A DNA stretch of 64,000 nucleotides from Amycolatopsis orientalis DSM 43388. GTDB taxonomy: Bacteria > Actinomycetota > Actinomycetes > Mycobacteriales > Pseudonocardiaceae. Below are positions 8,594 to 15,826 of the stretch, piece after piece (positions within the stretch are counted from its first letter, which is position 1; every line of letters begins with the position of its first letter). The position numbers were made by a program, and so were the translations under genes. The stretch lies in NCBI RefSeq assembly GCF_000411975.1, contig NZ_ASXG01000109.1:1-64000 (forward strand). The letters are read 5' to 3'. Below the pieces are notes generated by a model. The model worked only from the letters and a program-made list of their open reading frames with translations. It was not told the DNA's origin and ran no database searches.

Positions 8594-9967
8594 ATGACCG
8601 CATCACCGGTGGGGCCGGACGGGGCGCGCAACGCGCCCGTTCCGCACGGCCGAATGCCGCGCAAACTGCTTGCTGCCGGCCTCGTCGGCAGTTCGATCGA
8701 GTGGTACGACTTCTTCCTGTACGGCACGGCCGCGGCGCTGGTGTTCGGGAAGGTGTTCTTCCCGTACAGCTCGCCGCTGATCGGCACGCTGCTGTCGTTC
8801 AGCACGTTCTGGGCCGGCTTCATCGCCCGCCCGATCGGCGGCGCGCTCGCCGGTCACTTCGGCGACCGCTACGGCCGCAAACCGGTCGTCGTCACGTCGC
8901 TGTTCGGCATGGGGCTCGGGACCTTCCTGATCGGCTGCCTGCCCGGCGCGTCGTCGATCGGGGTGCTCGCGCCGATCCTTCTCGTCGTGCTGCGCTTCGT
9001 CCAAGGCGTGGCGTGCGGCGGCCAATGGGGCGGCATCGTCTTGCTGCTGACCGAATCGGCCGGCCCGAAGCGGCGCGGATTCGCCGGCACGTTCGGGCAG
9101 ATGGGCGTGCCGTTCGGCGTCATCCTCGGCAACGTCGCGTTCCTGCTGGCGACCGCGCTGACCTCGCCCGCGGCATTCCTGAGCTGGGGCTGGCGCGTCC
9201 CGTTCTTCTTCAGCGCGGTGCTGTTCCCGGTGGTGCTCTACATCCAGGCCAAGGTCGAGGAGAGCCCGGAGTTCCGCCAGCTGCAGCACGCCGCCGAGCG
9301 GAAGGCAGGCAAGACCGTGCGGGCTCCGCTGGGCGAGGCGATCCGCCGCCATTGGGGCAAGATCCTGCTCGGCTGCGGGCTGCTCGCCGCGACGAACGTG
9401 CTGTTCTACATCAGCATCGCCGGCGTGCTCAGCTACGCGACGGTGAAACTCCACATGCAGCAAAGCTCGCTGCTGACGGCCTCGCTGTTCAGTTCCTTGA
9501 TCACGGCCGGCGCGACCCTGGCCGGCGGCGCGCTGTCCGACCGCTTCGGCCGCCGCCCGATGATCATGGCCGGCGCGGCGGGCGTGATGCTGTGGGCGTT
9601 CCCGTACTTCCTGCTCGTCAACACCGGGACGATCGCGGGTTTCCTCGTCGCGGTGACCGTCGGCGGCATCTTCCAGTCGGCGATCTACGGCCCGCTGGCC
9701 GCGTTCCTCGGCGAAATGTTCGCGCCGAACATCCGCTTCTCCGGCGCCTCGCTGGCCTACCAGCTTGCGGCGATCATCTGGAGCGGCGGCACGCCGTTCC
9801 TCATGACGGCTTTCATCGCGTCGACCGGCACGACCACGTTGGTCGCGGTGTTCGTCGCGGCGACCGGGCTGGTGACGTTCTTGTGCGCCTGGGCATTGCG
9901 GGAGACCAACCCGGCGTCCGTCCGGAACGATCCGGCGATGGTGCCGGGGGTCCAGTTGCCCGCTTGA
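8594..9967 (+). CDS. MFS transporter, metabolite:H+ symporter (MHS) family
   Basis: A 457-residue inner-membrane symporter of about 12 helices. The MHS hallmark SSIEWYDFFLYGTAAALVF is near the N-terminus, followed by GGALAGHFGDRYGRKPVVV, the conserved loop 2-3 motif, with a related GGALSDRFGRRPMIM in the second half. MHS carriers import small organic acids and osmolytes (citrate, shikimate, proline/betaine, alpha-ketoglutarate, aromatic acids). The start is ATG 8594 after AAAGGAG; the open frame upstream has no good start. It is probably controlled by the TetR just upstream. A 14-bp hairpin ends the unit 20 bases after the stop. Confidence 0.85.
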   Translation: MTASPVGPDGARNAPVPHGRMPRKLLAAGLVGSSIEWYDFFLYGTAAALVFGKVFFPYSSPLIGTLLSFSTFWAGFIARPIGGALAGHFGDRYGRKPVVVTSLFGMGLGTFLIGCLPGASSIGVLAPILLVVLRFVQGVACGGQWGGIVLLLTESAGPKRRGFAGTFGQMGVPFGVILGNVAFLLATALTSPAAFLSWGWRVPFFFSAVLFPVVLYIQAKVEESPEFRQLQHAAERKAGKTVRAPLGEAIRRHWGKILLGCGLLAATNVLFYISIAGVLSYATVKLHMQQSSLLTASLFSSLITAGATLAGGALSDRFGRRPMIMAGAAGVMLWAFPYFLLVNTGTIAGFLVAVTVGGIFQSAIYGPLAAFLGEMFAPNIRFSGASLAYQLAAIIWSGGTPFLMTAFIASTGTTTLVAVFVAATGLVTFLCAWALRETNPASVRNDPAMVPGVQLPA

Positions 9968-9986
9968 CCGGCGGCGCTGCGACATG

Positions 9987-10021
9987 CGCCGGTGACGCCG
10001 AGTTCCGCGGCGTCACCGGCG
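9987..10021 (+). terminator. Strong hairpin after the MHS transporter
   Basis: Fourteen-base perfect arms (9987-10000 and 10008-10021, CGCCGGTGACGCCG and its complement) around a seven-base loop, 20 bases after the transporter stop. There is no T-run, which is common for actinobacterial terminators. Confidence 0.6.
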
Positions 10022-10285
10022 TCGCCGAAGCGGGGCGCCGCGGCTTACCGCTGTTCGTCTCCGCCAAGATCGCCGCGGAAATCAAGGACTGCGACCGGGC
10101 CGCGGCCGCGATCGGCGAGTCGCTGTCCACAATGGACATCGGCGGGCTCGATCTGATGCGCATCCATTCCCCGCAGCCGTGGGACGACTTCCGCGGCGGC
10201 GACTTCTCAGCGAGACGTCCTGCGGAACCTGGACGAACGCGACTACGGCGGCTCGAGCGTCTTCCCGTGCTGCCGCGGCGAATGA
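10018..10285 (+). pseudogene. Aldo/keto reductase remnant with internal deletion
   Basis: Two pieces of an aldo/keto reductase in different frames. Piece one (about 10018-10203) reads LPLFVSAKIAAEI, then AAAAIGESLSTMDIGGLDLM and RIHSPQPWDDFRGGD, the family segment around the IHSP/IHWP strand. Piece two (about 10208-10285) reads DVLRNLDERDYGGSSVFPCC and ends at TGA; this resembles the C-terminal tail of 2,5-diketogluconate reductase-like enzymes. The catalytic Tyr region and roughly 140 residues between the pieces are missing. The 5' end is also lost and appears replaced by the transporter's terminator hairpin. It is non-functional. Confidence 0.7.
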
Positions 10286-10339
10286 CGGCGGCCCGGAGGT
10301 CGTCGCGGGCGGTGGAAAATCGGCCGCCCGCACGGTCGG

Positions 10340-10750
10340 TCATTCCGGTGTGCTGGGCATGGCCGAGGCGTCGTACGAGAGCAGCTCCCAGCTGTGGCCG
10401 TCCGGGTCGTCCACCGCGCGGTTGTAGAGCCAGCCCATGTCCTGCGGAGGACGCGGTTCGGACCCGCCCGCTTTCACGGCGGCGTCGGCGAGCCGGTCGA
10501 CCTCCTCCTTCGACTCGGCGGGCACCGCGAGGATCGACTCGATCGCGCCGGAAGCGACGGGTCGCGAGGTGAACTGGCGGAACTGCTCGTGCGTCATGAG
10601 CTGCACCGTCACCGCGTCGCCGAGGGCGAGTTGCGCGGAGGTCTCGTCGGTGAACTGCGGGTTGACCACGCCGCCCAGCGCCGCGTAGAAGGCCGTGCTC
10701 GCGTCCAGGTCGGCGACTGGCAGGTTGACGTAGATCTGCGTGAAAGCCAC
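10340..10750 (-). CDS. VOC-superfamily (glyoxalase-like) protein
   Basis: A 136-residue protein with two beta-alpha-beta-beta-beta modules: MAFTQIYVNLPVADLDASTA, FYAALGG, DAVTVQLMTHEQF, ILAVPAESKEEVDRLADAA, MGWLYNRAVDDPDGHSWELL. This matches the small single-chain VOC proteins related to lactoylglutathione lyase (COG3607 type). Most of these have no known substrate; some detoxify electrophiles or antibiotics. It lies 48 bases downstream of an AraC regulator on the same strand, so the two are probably co-transcribed. Confidence 0.85.
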   Translation of the reverse strand: MAFTQIYVNLPVADLDASTAFYAALGGVVNPQFTDETSAQLALGDAVTVQLMTHEQFRQFTSRPVASGAIESILAVPAESKEEVDRLADAAVKAGGSEPRPPQDMGWLYNRAVDDPDGHSWELLSYDASAMPSTPE

Positions 10751-10798
10751 GGGGTGCTCCTCGGTTCTCGTGGCCGGGCGTTCCGGCCGGATTCGAAC

Positions 10799-11566
10799 CT
10801 AGGGCCGCACCTCGACGTCGGTCTTGTACAGGAGCGACACCGTCTCGCCGGCGGCGGGCTGCCGCAGCTGGGTCGCCGTCCGGCCGACGAACCTGGTCAG
10901 CGACCGCGCCAGATGCGGCTGATCGTGGTACCCGGCCAGGTGCACGACGTCCGCCGCGGCCACGCCCTGGCGCAGCAGCATCGTGGCCTGCCGCGCGCGC
11001 TCGATCTGCCGGATCGTGCCCTGCGTCAGCCCGGTGGCCGCGGCGACGCGGCGCTGCACCGAGCGCGGGGTGACCAGCACCGGCCGCTCCCCGGCGAGCA
11101 CGTCGGCCACCAACGGGTCCCGTACCAGCAATCCGGCCCGGACCAGGCGTTCCACGAACGTCTCCGCGTTGTCGTAGCGGGGAATCTCCCACTCGCCGCC
11201 CTGCAGCACGAACGAGCGCGGTGTCGTGTGCGGGCTCGCCACGCTGCCGTCCACCAGGCCGCGTACGGGCAGATTCCGCAGGTAGGCACCGTGCCGGAAG
11301 ATCACGCCGAAGGCGCTGCCCAGCCCGCCCAGCGGCACCACGGTGGGCCGGGTCTCCGGACCGCGGACCGAAACAGCGGTCGCCCCGGCCGACGCCCACA
11401 CCAGCAGTTCCCAGTTCGAGTTCACGACCGACACCATGCGCTCCGGCGCGAAGCCGCTGCGGCCGTCCGGCGCCACCCGGTACACGCCCTCGACGTAGGG
11501 CGAATCCGACGAGCGGTACTCCAGCCCTGGAATCCCCTCGACCCGGTTGAGCGACACGCCCGGCAT
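10799..11566 (-). CDS. AraC-family transcriptional regulator
   Basis: A 255-residue regulator. The N-terminal half has the cupin-like effector domain seen in XylS/AraC proteins (MVSVVNSNWELLVWA, VVPLGGLGSAFGVIF, HGAYLRNLPV). The C-terminal hundred residues carry the two helix-turn-helix units (VTPRSVQRRVAAATGLTQG and DVVHLAGYHDQPHLARSLTR, ending FVGRTATQLR). The ATG at 11566 is the natural start; an open frame continues far upstream but is not protein-like. It probably regulates the VOC gene that follows. Confidence 0.85.
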   Translation of the reverse strand: MPGVSLNRVEGIPGLEYRSSDSPYVEGVYRVAPDGRSGFAPERMVSVVNSNWELLVWASAGATAVSVRGPETRPTVVPLGGLGSAFGVIFRHGAYLRNLPVRGLVDGSVASPHTTPRSFVLQGGEWEIPRYDNAETFVERLVRAGLLVRDPLVADVLAGERPVLVTPRSVQRRVAAATGLTQGTIRQIERARQATMLLRQGVAAADVVHLAGYHDQPHLARSLTRFVGRTATQLRQPAAGETVSLLYKTDVEVRP

Positions 11567-11697
11567 CGTAGCGCGCGGCGGCCGTGCCCGGGTTCGAGAA
11601 GACCAGCCCAGCCGCGCTGGGATGCTTGTTCGTCCCCTTCTTCGGGCAGCTGCTCCTCGGGCGCTGACCGCAGTGGAACGCCCGCGCCCGGGGCGGG

Positions 11698-12135
11698 TCA
11701 CGGGGCGAGGCTCTCCAGCGCGGACGGCGAGTTGTAGCAGCGGGGCGAGCCGACTGGACCGCTGGGCACCGGGACCCGGGTGCTGCCGATCGCGGCGGTC
11801 GCGCCGCAGACCTGCACCGGCAGCACGCTCGTGCCGGGACGGCCGGGCTGTCCGCCGTTGTCGCATTCGCGTGCGGACGCGGGCCCGCCGACCGCGGGCA
11901 GGCTGTATCCGCACACCTGGACCGGCGCCGCCGAGACGTTGGGGTCCCCGCCGTCCGCGTTGGCGCACCGGCCCGACGACGCGGAGCCGCCGGTCGTGCC
12001 GACCGGCACGCTGCTGCCGCAGACCTGTACGGGCACCCCGTTCGCGTTGGCGGCCGAAGCCGGCGACTGCGCGAGGAAAACTCCCGCGGCGGCACCTCCG
12101 AGGGCCAGCGCGAGAGCAGTGGCTGCACGTTTCAT
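11698..12135 (-). CDS. Small secreted chaplin-like protein with three Cys repeats
   Basis: A 145-residue exported protein. A signal peptide covers about residues 1-28 (MKRAATALALALGG, cut near ASAA). The mature part holds three imperfect repeats, each beginning with PVQVCG and ending in C-x-N: VPVQVCGSSVPVG ... RCAN, APVQVCGYSLPAV ... ECDN, and LPVQVCGATAAIG ... RCYN. Repeats of this hydrophobic, Val-rich, two-Cys type resemble chaplins, the surface-active proteins that coat aerial hyphae of actinomycetes. The start is ATG 12135, after GGAAAGGA. It lies 80 bases downstream of a second protein of the same design on the same strand. Confidence 0.7.
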   Translation of the reverse strand: MKRAATALALALGGAAAGVFLAQSPASAANANGVPVQVCGSSVPVGTTGGSASSGRCANADGGDPNVSAAPVQVCGYSLPAVGGPASARECDNGGQPGRPGTSVLPVQVCGATAAIGSTRVPVPSGPVGSPRCYNSPSALESLAP

Positions 12136-12215
12136 GGCGTTCCTTTCCAGCGGGTGCGGGCGGCCGGAATCCGTGTCGATATCCGGGCCGCCCGCGCCCG
12201 CCAGTGGTTGTGGGA

Positions 12216-12572
12216 TCAGTTGACCGAAGCGTTCGTGCAGTCGCCGCTCTTCGCGGGAGATCCGGCGAGTGCGCCGCCGCCGACAATTGGCGTGTTCGAG
12301 CCGCAGATCTGCCACGGCAGCAAATTCGCATTGGTCCCGGACGGCGTGTACGCGTTCCGGCAATTTCCGGAGGTGGCTCCGGAACCGGCTCCCAGAAGCC
12401 CGCCCACGATCGGCGTGTTCGACCCGCAGATCTGCCACGGGGCTCCGTTGAAGTTGGTGTTTCCGGGCGGAGCGGGGAGCGCGGCCGCTGCCGCGGTGCC
12501 CCCGCCGAACGCGAACATTCCCGCGGCCGCCGCCGCGATCGCCCCTGCGGCCGCCATTTTCCTGAGCTGCAT
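12216..12572 (-). CDS. Small secreted chaplin-like protein with two Cys repeats
   Basis: A 118-residue exported protein. A signal peptide (about residues 1-33, MQLRKMAAAGAIAAAAAG) is followed by two almost identical units with the shared core PWQICGSNTPIVGG, then a Gly/Ala/Ser stretch and a closing SGxCxN (SGNCRN and SGDCTN). The design matches the neighbour at 11698-12135 and suggests local duplication. I infer a surface-coat role like that of chaplins; the residues differ enough that this may be a separate family. The start ATG follows GAAAGGA. Confidence 0.7.
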   Translation of the reverse strand: MQLRKMAAAGAIAAAAAGMFAFGGGTAAAAALPAPPGNTNFNGAPWQICGSNTPIVGGLLGAGSGATSGNCRNAYTPSGTNANLLPWQICGSNTPIVGGGALAGSPAKSGDCTNASVN

Positions 12573-12953
12573 GACATTCCTTTCCCTGCTGGTGAATGGA
12601 AGGCAATTCTCCCGGTGCGGGGAACTACGCAGTCGAGTGTTGGTTATGCGGCGGAAGCGGGCAACCAGCCGGCCGCGAATGGGGTCACCCCGGCAGTGCG
12701 CGCAATACTCGCTATAACGCCGTCAGTGGCATTCCGGATCGCTGAATCGCTCGCCTGGGTATTTCCTGCCGGGCGCGGGACACCCGGGGTGGACCCGCGA
12801 CGGACCGTTGCTCGGACCCCGGACTTGTTCGCCGCGGCCGGGTGCGCACCCGGCGAACTCGGCGGCGAAATGTCCGGAAAGCAGTTTCCGGTCGCCCGCG
12901 GGTCGCGGTCGTGAGGTGAGGGCTAGGTGCGCCGTTGACCGCGAGGGGCAGTC
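12573..12953. other. Intergenic stretch, probable promoter region, no gene seen
   Basis: About 380 bases between divergently oriented genes. It should hold the promoter of the chaplin-like pair. I see no convincing coding sequence, RNA gene or long repeat. Confidence 0.4.
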
Positions 12954-13146
12954 ATGCTGGGGGCAGTGGTCGTCGTGGGCGGGATCGTCGTTGTTCTGCT
13001 CGCGGTGGGGCTGGTCGTGGACTCGAAGGACGTCGGCCGCAGGGTCTGGCCAAGCGGCGGGCGTCGCGTTCGGGGCCGGTCCGGGCGAGGAGCCGCCGGT
13101 GGCCATGCACGACGGACTGTTGACCTCTACCATGGTCGAGGTTTGA
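12954..13146 (+). pseudogene. Possible small membrane protein, frame disrupted
   Basis: An ATG at 12954 after GAGGGG starts a clean transmembrane helix (MLGAVVVVGGIVVVLLAVGL, then VVDSKD). That frame then becomes Arg/Gly-rich and runs on into the next gene. One frame over, the same DNA reads VAFGAGPGEEPPVAMHDGLL and TSTMVEV before a TGA at 13144-13146, which looks far more like a real C-terminus. A single-base shift near 13035-13075 would join them into a protein of about 63 residues. It may be a sequencing error, a pseudogene, or my misreading. Confidence 0.3.
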
Positions 13147-13157
13147 GAATCGCGATC

Positions 13158-13979
13158 ATGACACTGTGGATCTGCGACCGATGCGGCATCGAGCAACCCG
13201 GTTCCCCCGAGCCCCCGCGGTGCGTGCTGGACCGCGGCGAGGTCGGCATCGAGGAGCGCGGGGACCTGGGCCCGCACTCCGGAAGCTGGCGAACCCACGA
13301 GCAGCTCGCCGCCGAACCGCACACTGTGAAGCAGCGGGACCACGGCCGCGGGGTGCACAGCCTGCGGCGGGAACCGGTGGTGGGCATCGGGCAGTGGTCG
13401 TTCGTCGTGCGGACCGAGCAAGGAAACGTGCTGTGGGATCCGCCGACCACCATCGAATCGGACACGCTCGCCGCGGTGCGGGCATTCGGCGACCTCGCCG
13501 CGGTGGCGACCAGCCACCCGCACATGTTCGCCGCCCAGGTCAGCTGGAGCCACGCGTTCGGGCGGATCCCGGTGCTGGTGAACGCCGCGGGCCGGGAGTG
13601 GCTGGGCCGCACCGACCCGGTGCTCGAGTTCTGGACGGAGCACGCCGAACCGGTGCCCGGGGTCGAGCTGATCGAGGTCGGCGGCCACATGCTGGGCAGT
13701 TCGGTGCTGCGCACCGCGGACGGCACGCTCCTGTCCGGCGACACGATCAGCGGCGGCCTGGCGCCGAACTGGGTGTCGTTCCAGCGCAATTTCCCGAAGC
13801 ACATCCCGCTGTCGGCCGCGGTGGTCCGGCGCATCGCGGACCGGCTGGACGGCTGGTCCTACGACCGCTTGTACACCCTCGGCGGTGACACCATCGACGC
13901 GGACGCGAAGGCCGTCGTGCGCCGTTCCGCCGAGACGCACATCCGGTGGGTCAGCGGAGAATTCGACCATCTGACCTGA
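13158..13979 (+). CDS. Metallo-beta-lactamase-fold protein with N-terminal zinc-finger-like segment
   Basis: A 273-residue protein. Residues 1-25 hold a Cys cluster (WICDRCGIEQP: C6, C9, then C23) like the zinc-ribbon head of a known MBL subgroup, but the fourth Cys is absent. The MBL core follows: GQWSFVVRTEQGNVLWDPP, TSHPHMFAAQ in place of the usual HxHxDH, GGHMLGSSVL and LLSGDTI. With the central motif reduced to HPHMF, metal binding may be altered. The start is ATG 13158. The same frame is open further upstream into a separate small membrane ORF, which I do not think is part of this protein. Function unknown. Confidence 0.75.
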   Translation: MTLWICDRCGIEQPGSPEPPRCVLDRGEVGIEERGDLGPHSGSWRTHEQLAAEPHTVKQRDHGRGVHSLRREPVVGIGQWSFVVRTEQGNVLWDPPTTIESDTLAAVRAFGDLAAVATSHPHMFAAQVSWSHAFGRIPVLVNAAGREWLGRTDPVLEFWTEHAEPVPGVELIEVGGHMLGSSVLRTADGTLLSGDTISGGLAPNWVSFQRNFPKHIPLSAAVVRRIADRLDGWSYDRLYTLGGDTIDADAKAVVRRSAETHIRWVSGEFDHLT

Positions 13980-14074
13980 CCGGCTCCCGGACCGTCGAAC
14001 CGCGGGCACCCGGTCCGGCGGTTCGGGTCCGCCTGTCGGGAACCGCCGCGCACCGGCCTGCCCAGGGAGACGCA

Positions 14075-14393
14075 GTGACTGCCGTCCTCGACGACCCTGC
14101 CGGCCACTCGCTGCGCGGACGGCGCCGGCATCTCGCCCGCCGGGTGGGCCGGGCCGTCGGATACCTGCCGGACGTCGCCACCTCTTCAGCCTCCCGGTCG
14201 CCCCGCCCGCACACTGGGCACCCGTCTTCTTCCCCGACGGAAATCAGCGCTGTCTGCACCGCACCCGAGGCACGCGGGCGAGGCCACGAATTCCCCCGCG
14301 ATCGCGCTTTACCGGCGGCTAGGGTTCACCGTGCGCAAAACCGCGACGTTCACCGGATTTCGCACCCCCGGCCTCGGTGAGCCGGGTGGCTGA
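14075..14393 (+). pseudogene. GNAT N-acetyltransferase remnant, frameshifted and deleted
   Basis: A GTG at 14075 after GGGAGA begins VTAVLDDPAGHSLRGRRRHL and RAVGYLPDVA, the N-terminus of a known actinobacterial GNAT family. A middle piece in another frame reads LFSLPVAPPAHWAPVFFPDG. Back in the first frame comes EISAVCTAPEARGRG, the acetyl-CoA-binding motif A. In a third frame comes ATNSPAIALYRRLGFTVRK, the family's C-terminal motif, ending with TGA at 14393. About half of the usual 230 residues is missing. Its 3' end overlaps the end of the convergent MFS gene by 44 bases. Confidence 0.65.
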
Positions 14394-15618
14394 GCGTTCC
14401 GCGGTGGGTGAGGGGGGCCAGCGCCAGGCCGGTCGCCAGGAATACCGCGGCCAGGACGAACCAGCCCGTCTGGGCGCCGGTGGCCGCGAACCAGCCGAAC
14501 AGGGACGGGGCGACGATCAGGCTCAGATCGAACCCCGTGTTGTAGAAGCCTTGGTACCGGCCCAGCGCCGACTCGGGCGCCAGGCCGTACAGGAAGCACC
14601 AGGACGCGGTCCCGCACAGCACTTCGCCGCCCACCGCGGCGAGTGCGATGCCGATGATCGCGGCGACGGCCGGTGCACCGTGGCCCGTGAGTGCTCCGAC
14701 TGGGAACAGCAGTGCGGCCGCGCCGAGGAGGAGCGCGCCGAGCCGGGCAGCGCGGACCGCCGTGGGCACCGTGGTCACCCGGCGGCCGACCGGAATCTGG
14801 AAGACCACGATGCCGCCCGTCTGCACCACCAAAGCCACGGACACGAGCCACAGCGGAACGTGCATCCGGCTGAGGACCCACAGCGGCAGCGCGATGGTGA
14901 TCATCGGCTCCGCCAGCGTCAGCACGCCGTTCGCGATCGTCAGCAAGACGAACCGGTGGTCCCGCAACACACTCGACCGGCCGGGATCCGGCGCGGCCCG
15001 CGGCAGCGGATCGGTCCGGTGCGCCGCGAGGTGCTTTCCGGCGGCTCGGACCAGCAGTCCCGCGACCACGAACGTGACCGCCTCGGCGGCGAAGCCGATG
15101 CGGAACGCGGTGATCGACCCGAAACCCAATACCAGCGCGCCGAGACCGAGGCCGACGACCATCGCGATGTTGCTCAGCGATTTCAGCACCGCGCGGTAGG
15201 GCACCCGGTGTTCGGTGCCGACGCCCCGCCCGATCAACGCGCCGAGCACCGCCGCGCTGCCTCGCCCGCACGCCACCAGCACGCTGAGCAAGACGAGCGC
15301 CAGCCATCCCGGGGCGACAGTCAAGGCCAGGGTGGCGATGCTCATCAGCCACACCAGCACCGCGTAAACGACATGCCCGTCGCGGCGATCGGCCAGCCAT
15401 CCGGCGAGCGGTCCGGCGGCGATCCCGGCGACCGCGGCGACGCTCATGCCCGCCCCGTAGCCGGACGGCGGCAGGCCCGCGCAGCGGATCAGGTAAATCG
15501 CCAGCGACGAGGAGGACAGGCCGGTGCCGAGGTAGAGGACCGACATCGAGATCGCGAAGAACCGTTCCTGCTTTCCCGTGAGTTCGTTCAGCGAGAAGGT
15601 GTCCCGCAAAGATCTCAT
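14350..15618 (-). CDS. MFS transporter, drug-efflux-like
   Basis: A 422-residue membrane protein with about 12 hydrophobic helices. The loop after helix 2 reads GPLAGWLADRRDGHVVY and a middle segment reads GRGSAAVLGALIGRGVG. No substrate-specific motif stands out; the arrangement resembles efflux or export MFS proteins. The start is ATG 15618 (MRSLRDTFSLNELTGKQ); an upstream in-frame ATG would add an 80-residue Arg-rich tail and is rejected. Its 3' end runs into the GNAT remnant. Confidence 0.75.
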   Translation of the reverse strand: MRSLRDTFSLNELTGKQERFFAISMSVLYLGTGLSSSSLAIYLIRCAGLPPSGYGAGMSVAAVAGIAAGPLAGWLADRRDGHVVYAVLVWLMSIATLALTVAPGWLALVLLSVLVACGRGSAAVLGALIGRGVGTEHRVPYRAVLKSLSNIAMVVGLGLGALVLGFGSITAFRIGFAAEAVTFVVAGLLVRAAGKHLAAHRTDPLPRAAPDPGRSSVLRDHRFVLLTIANGVLTLAEPMITIALPLWVLSRMHVPLWLVSVALVVQTGGIVVFQIPVGRRVTTVPTAVRAARLGALLLGAAALLFPVGALTGHGAPAVAAIIGIALAAVGGEVLCGTASWCFLYGLAPESALGRYQGFYNTGFDLSLIVAPSLFGWFAATGAQTGWFVLAAVFLATGLALAPLTHRGTLSHPAHRGRGCEIR

Positions 15619-15826
15619 GGAAGGAACGTAGCAGCGGAAGGAACCTCGGACGGTCGGTTCGCCAAGCCTTCCGGGAAAAGGAAAACCGGCGCGGCGAGCA
15701 TGGTTCGCGTGCGTCGGGGGATCGCAGGAAGACGGAGTTCGCCGGCACGCGCCTGGGGCAGCTCCCGCCCCCGAGCCGCTCAAACCATCGGACAGCCAGC
15801 AGGTCCGAGCGAAAGCACTGGCCCAC

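Noticed and set aside
8603-9985. A 460-codon minus-strand frame opposite the MHS transporter
   Set aside because: Antisense shadow rich in Arg/Gln/Asp. The plus strand encodes an unmistakable transporter.
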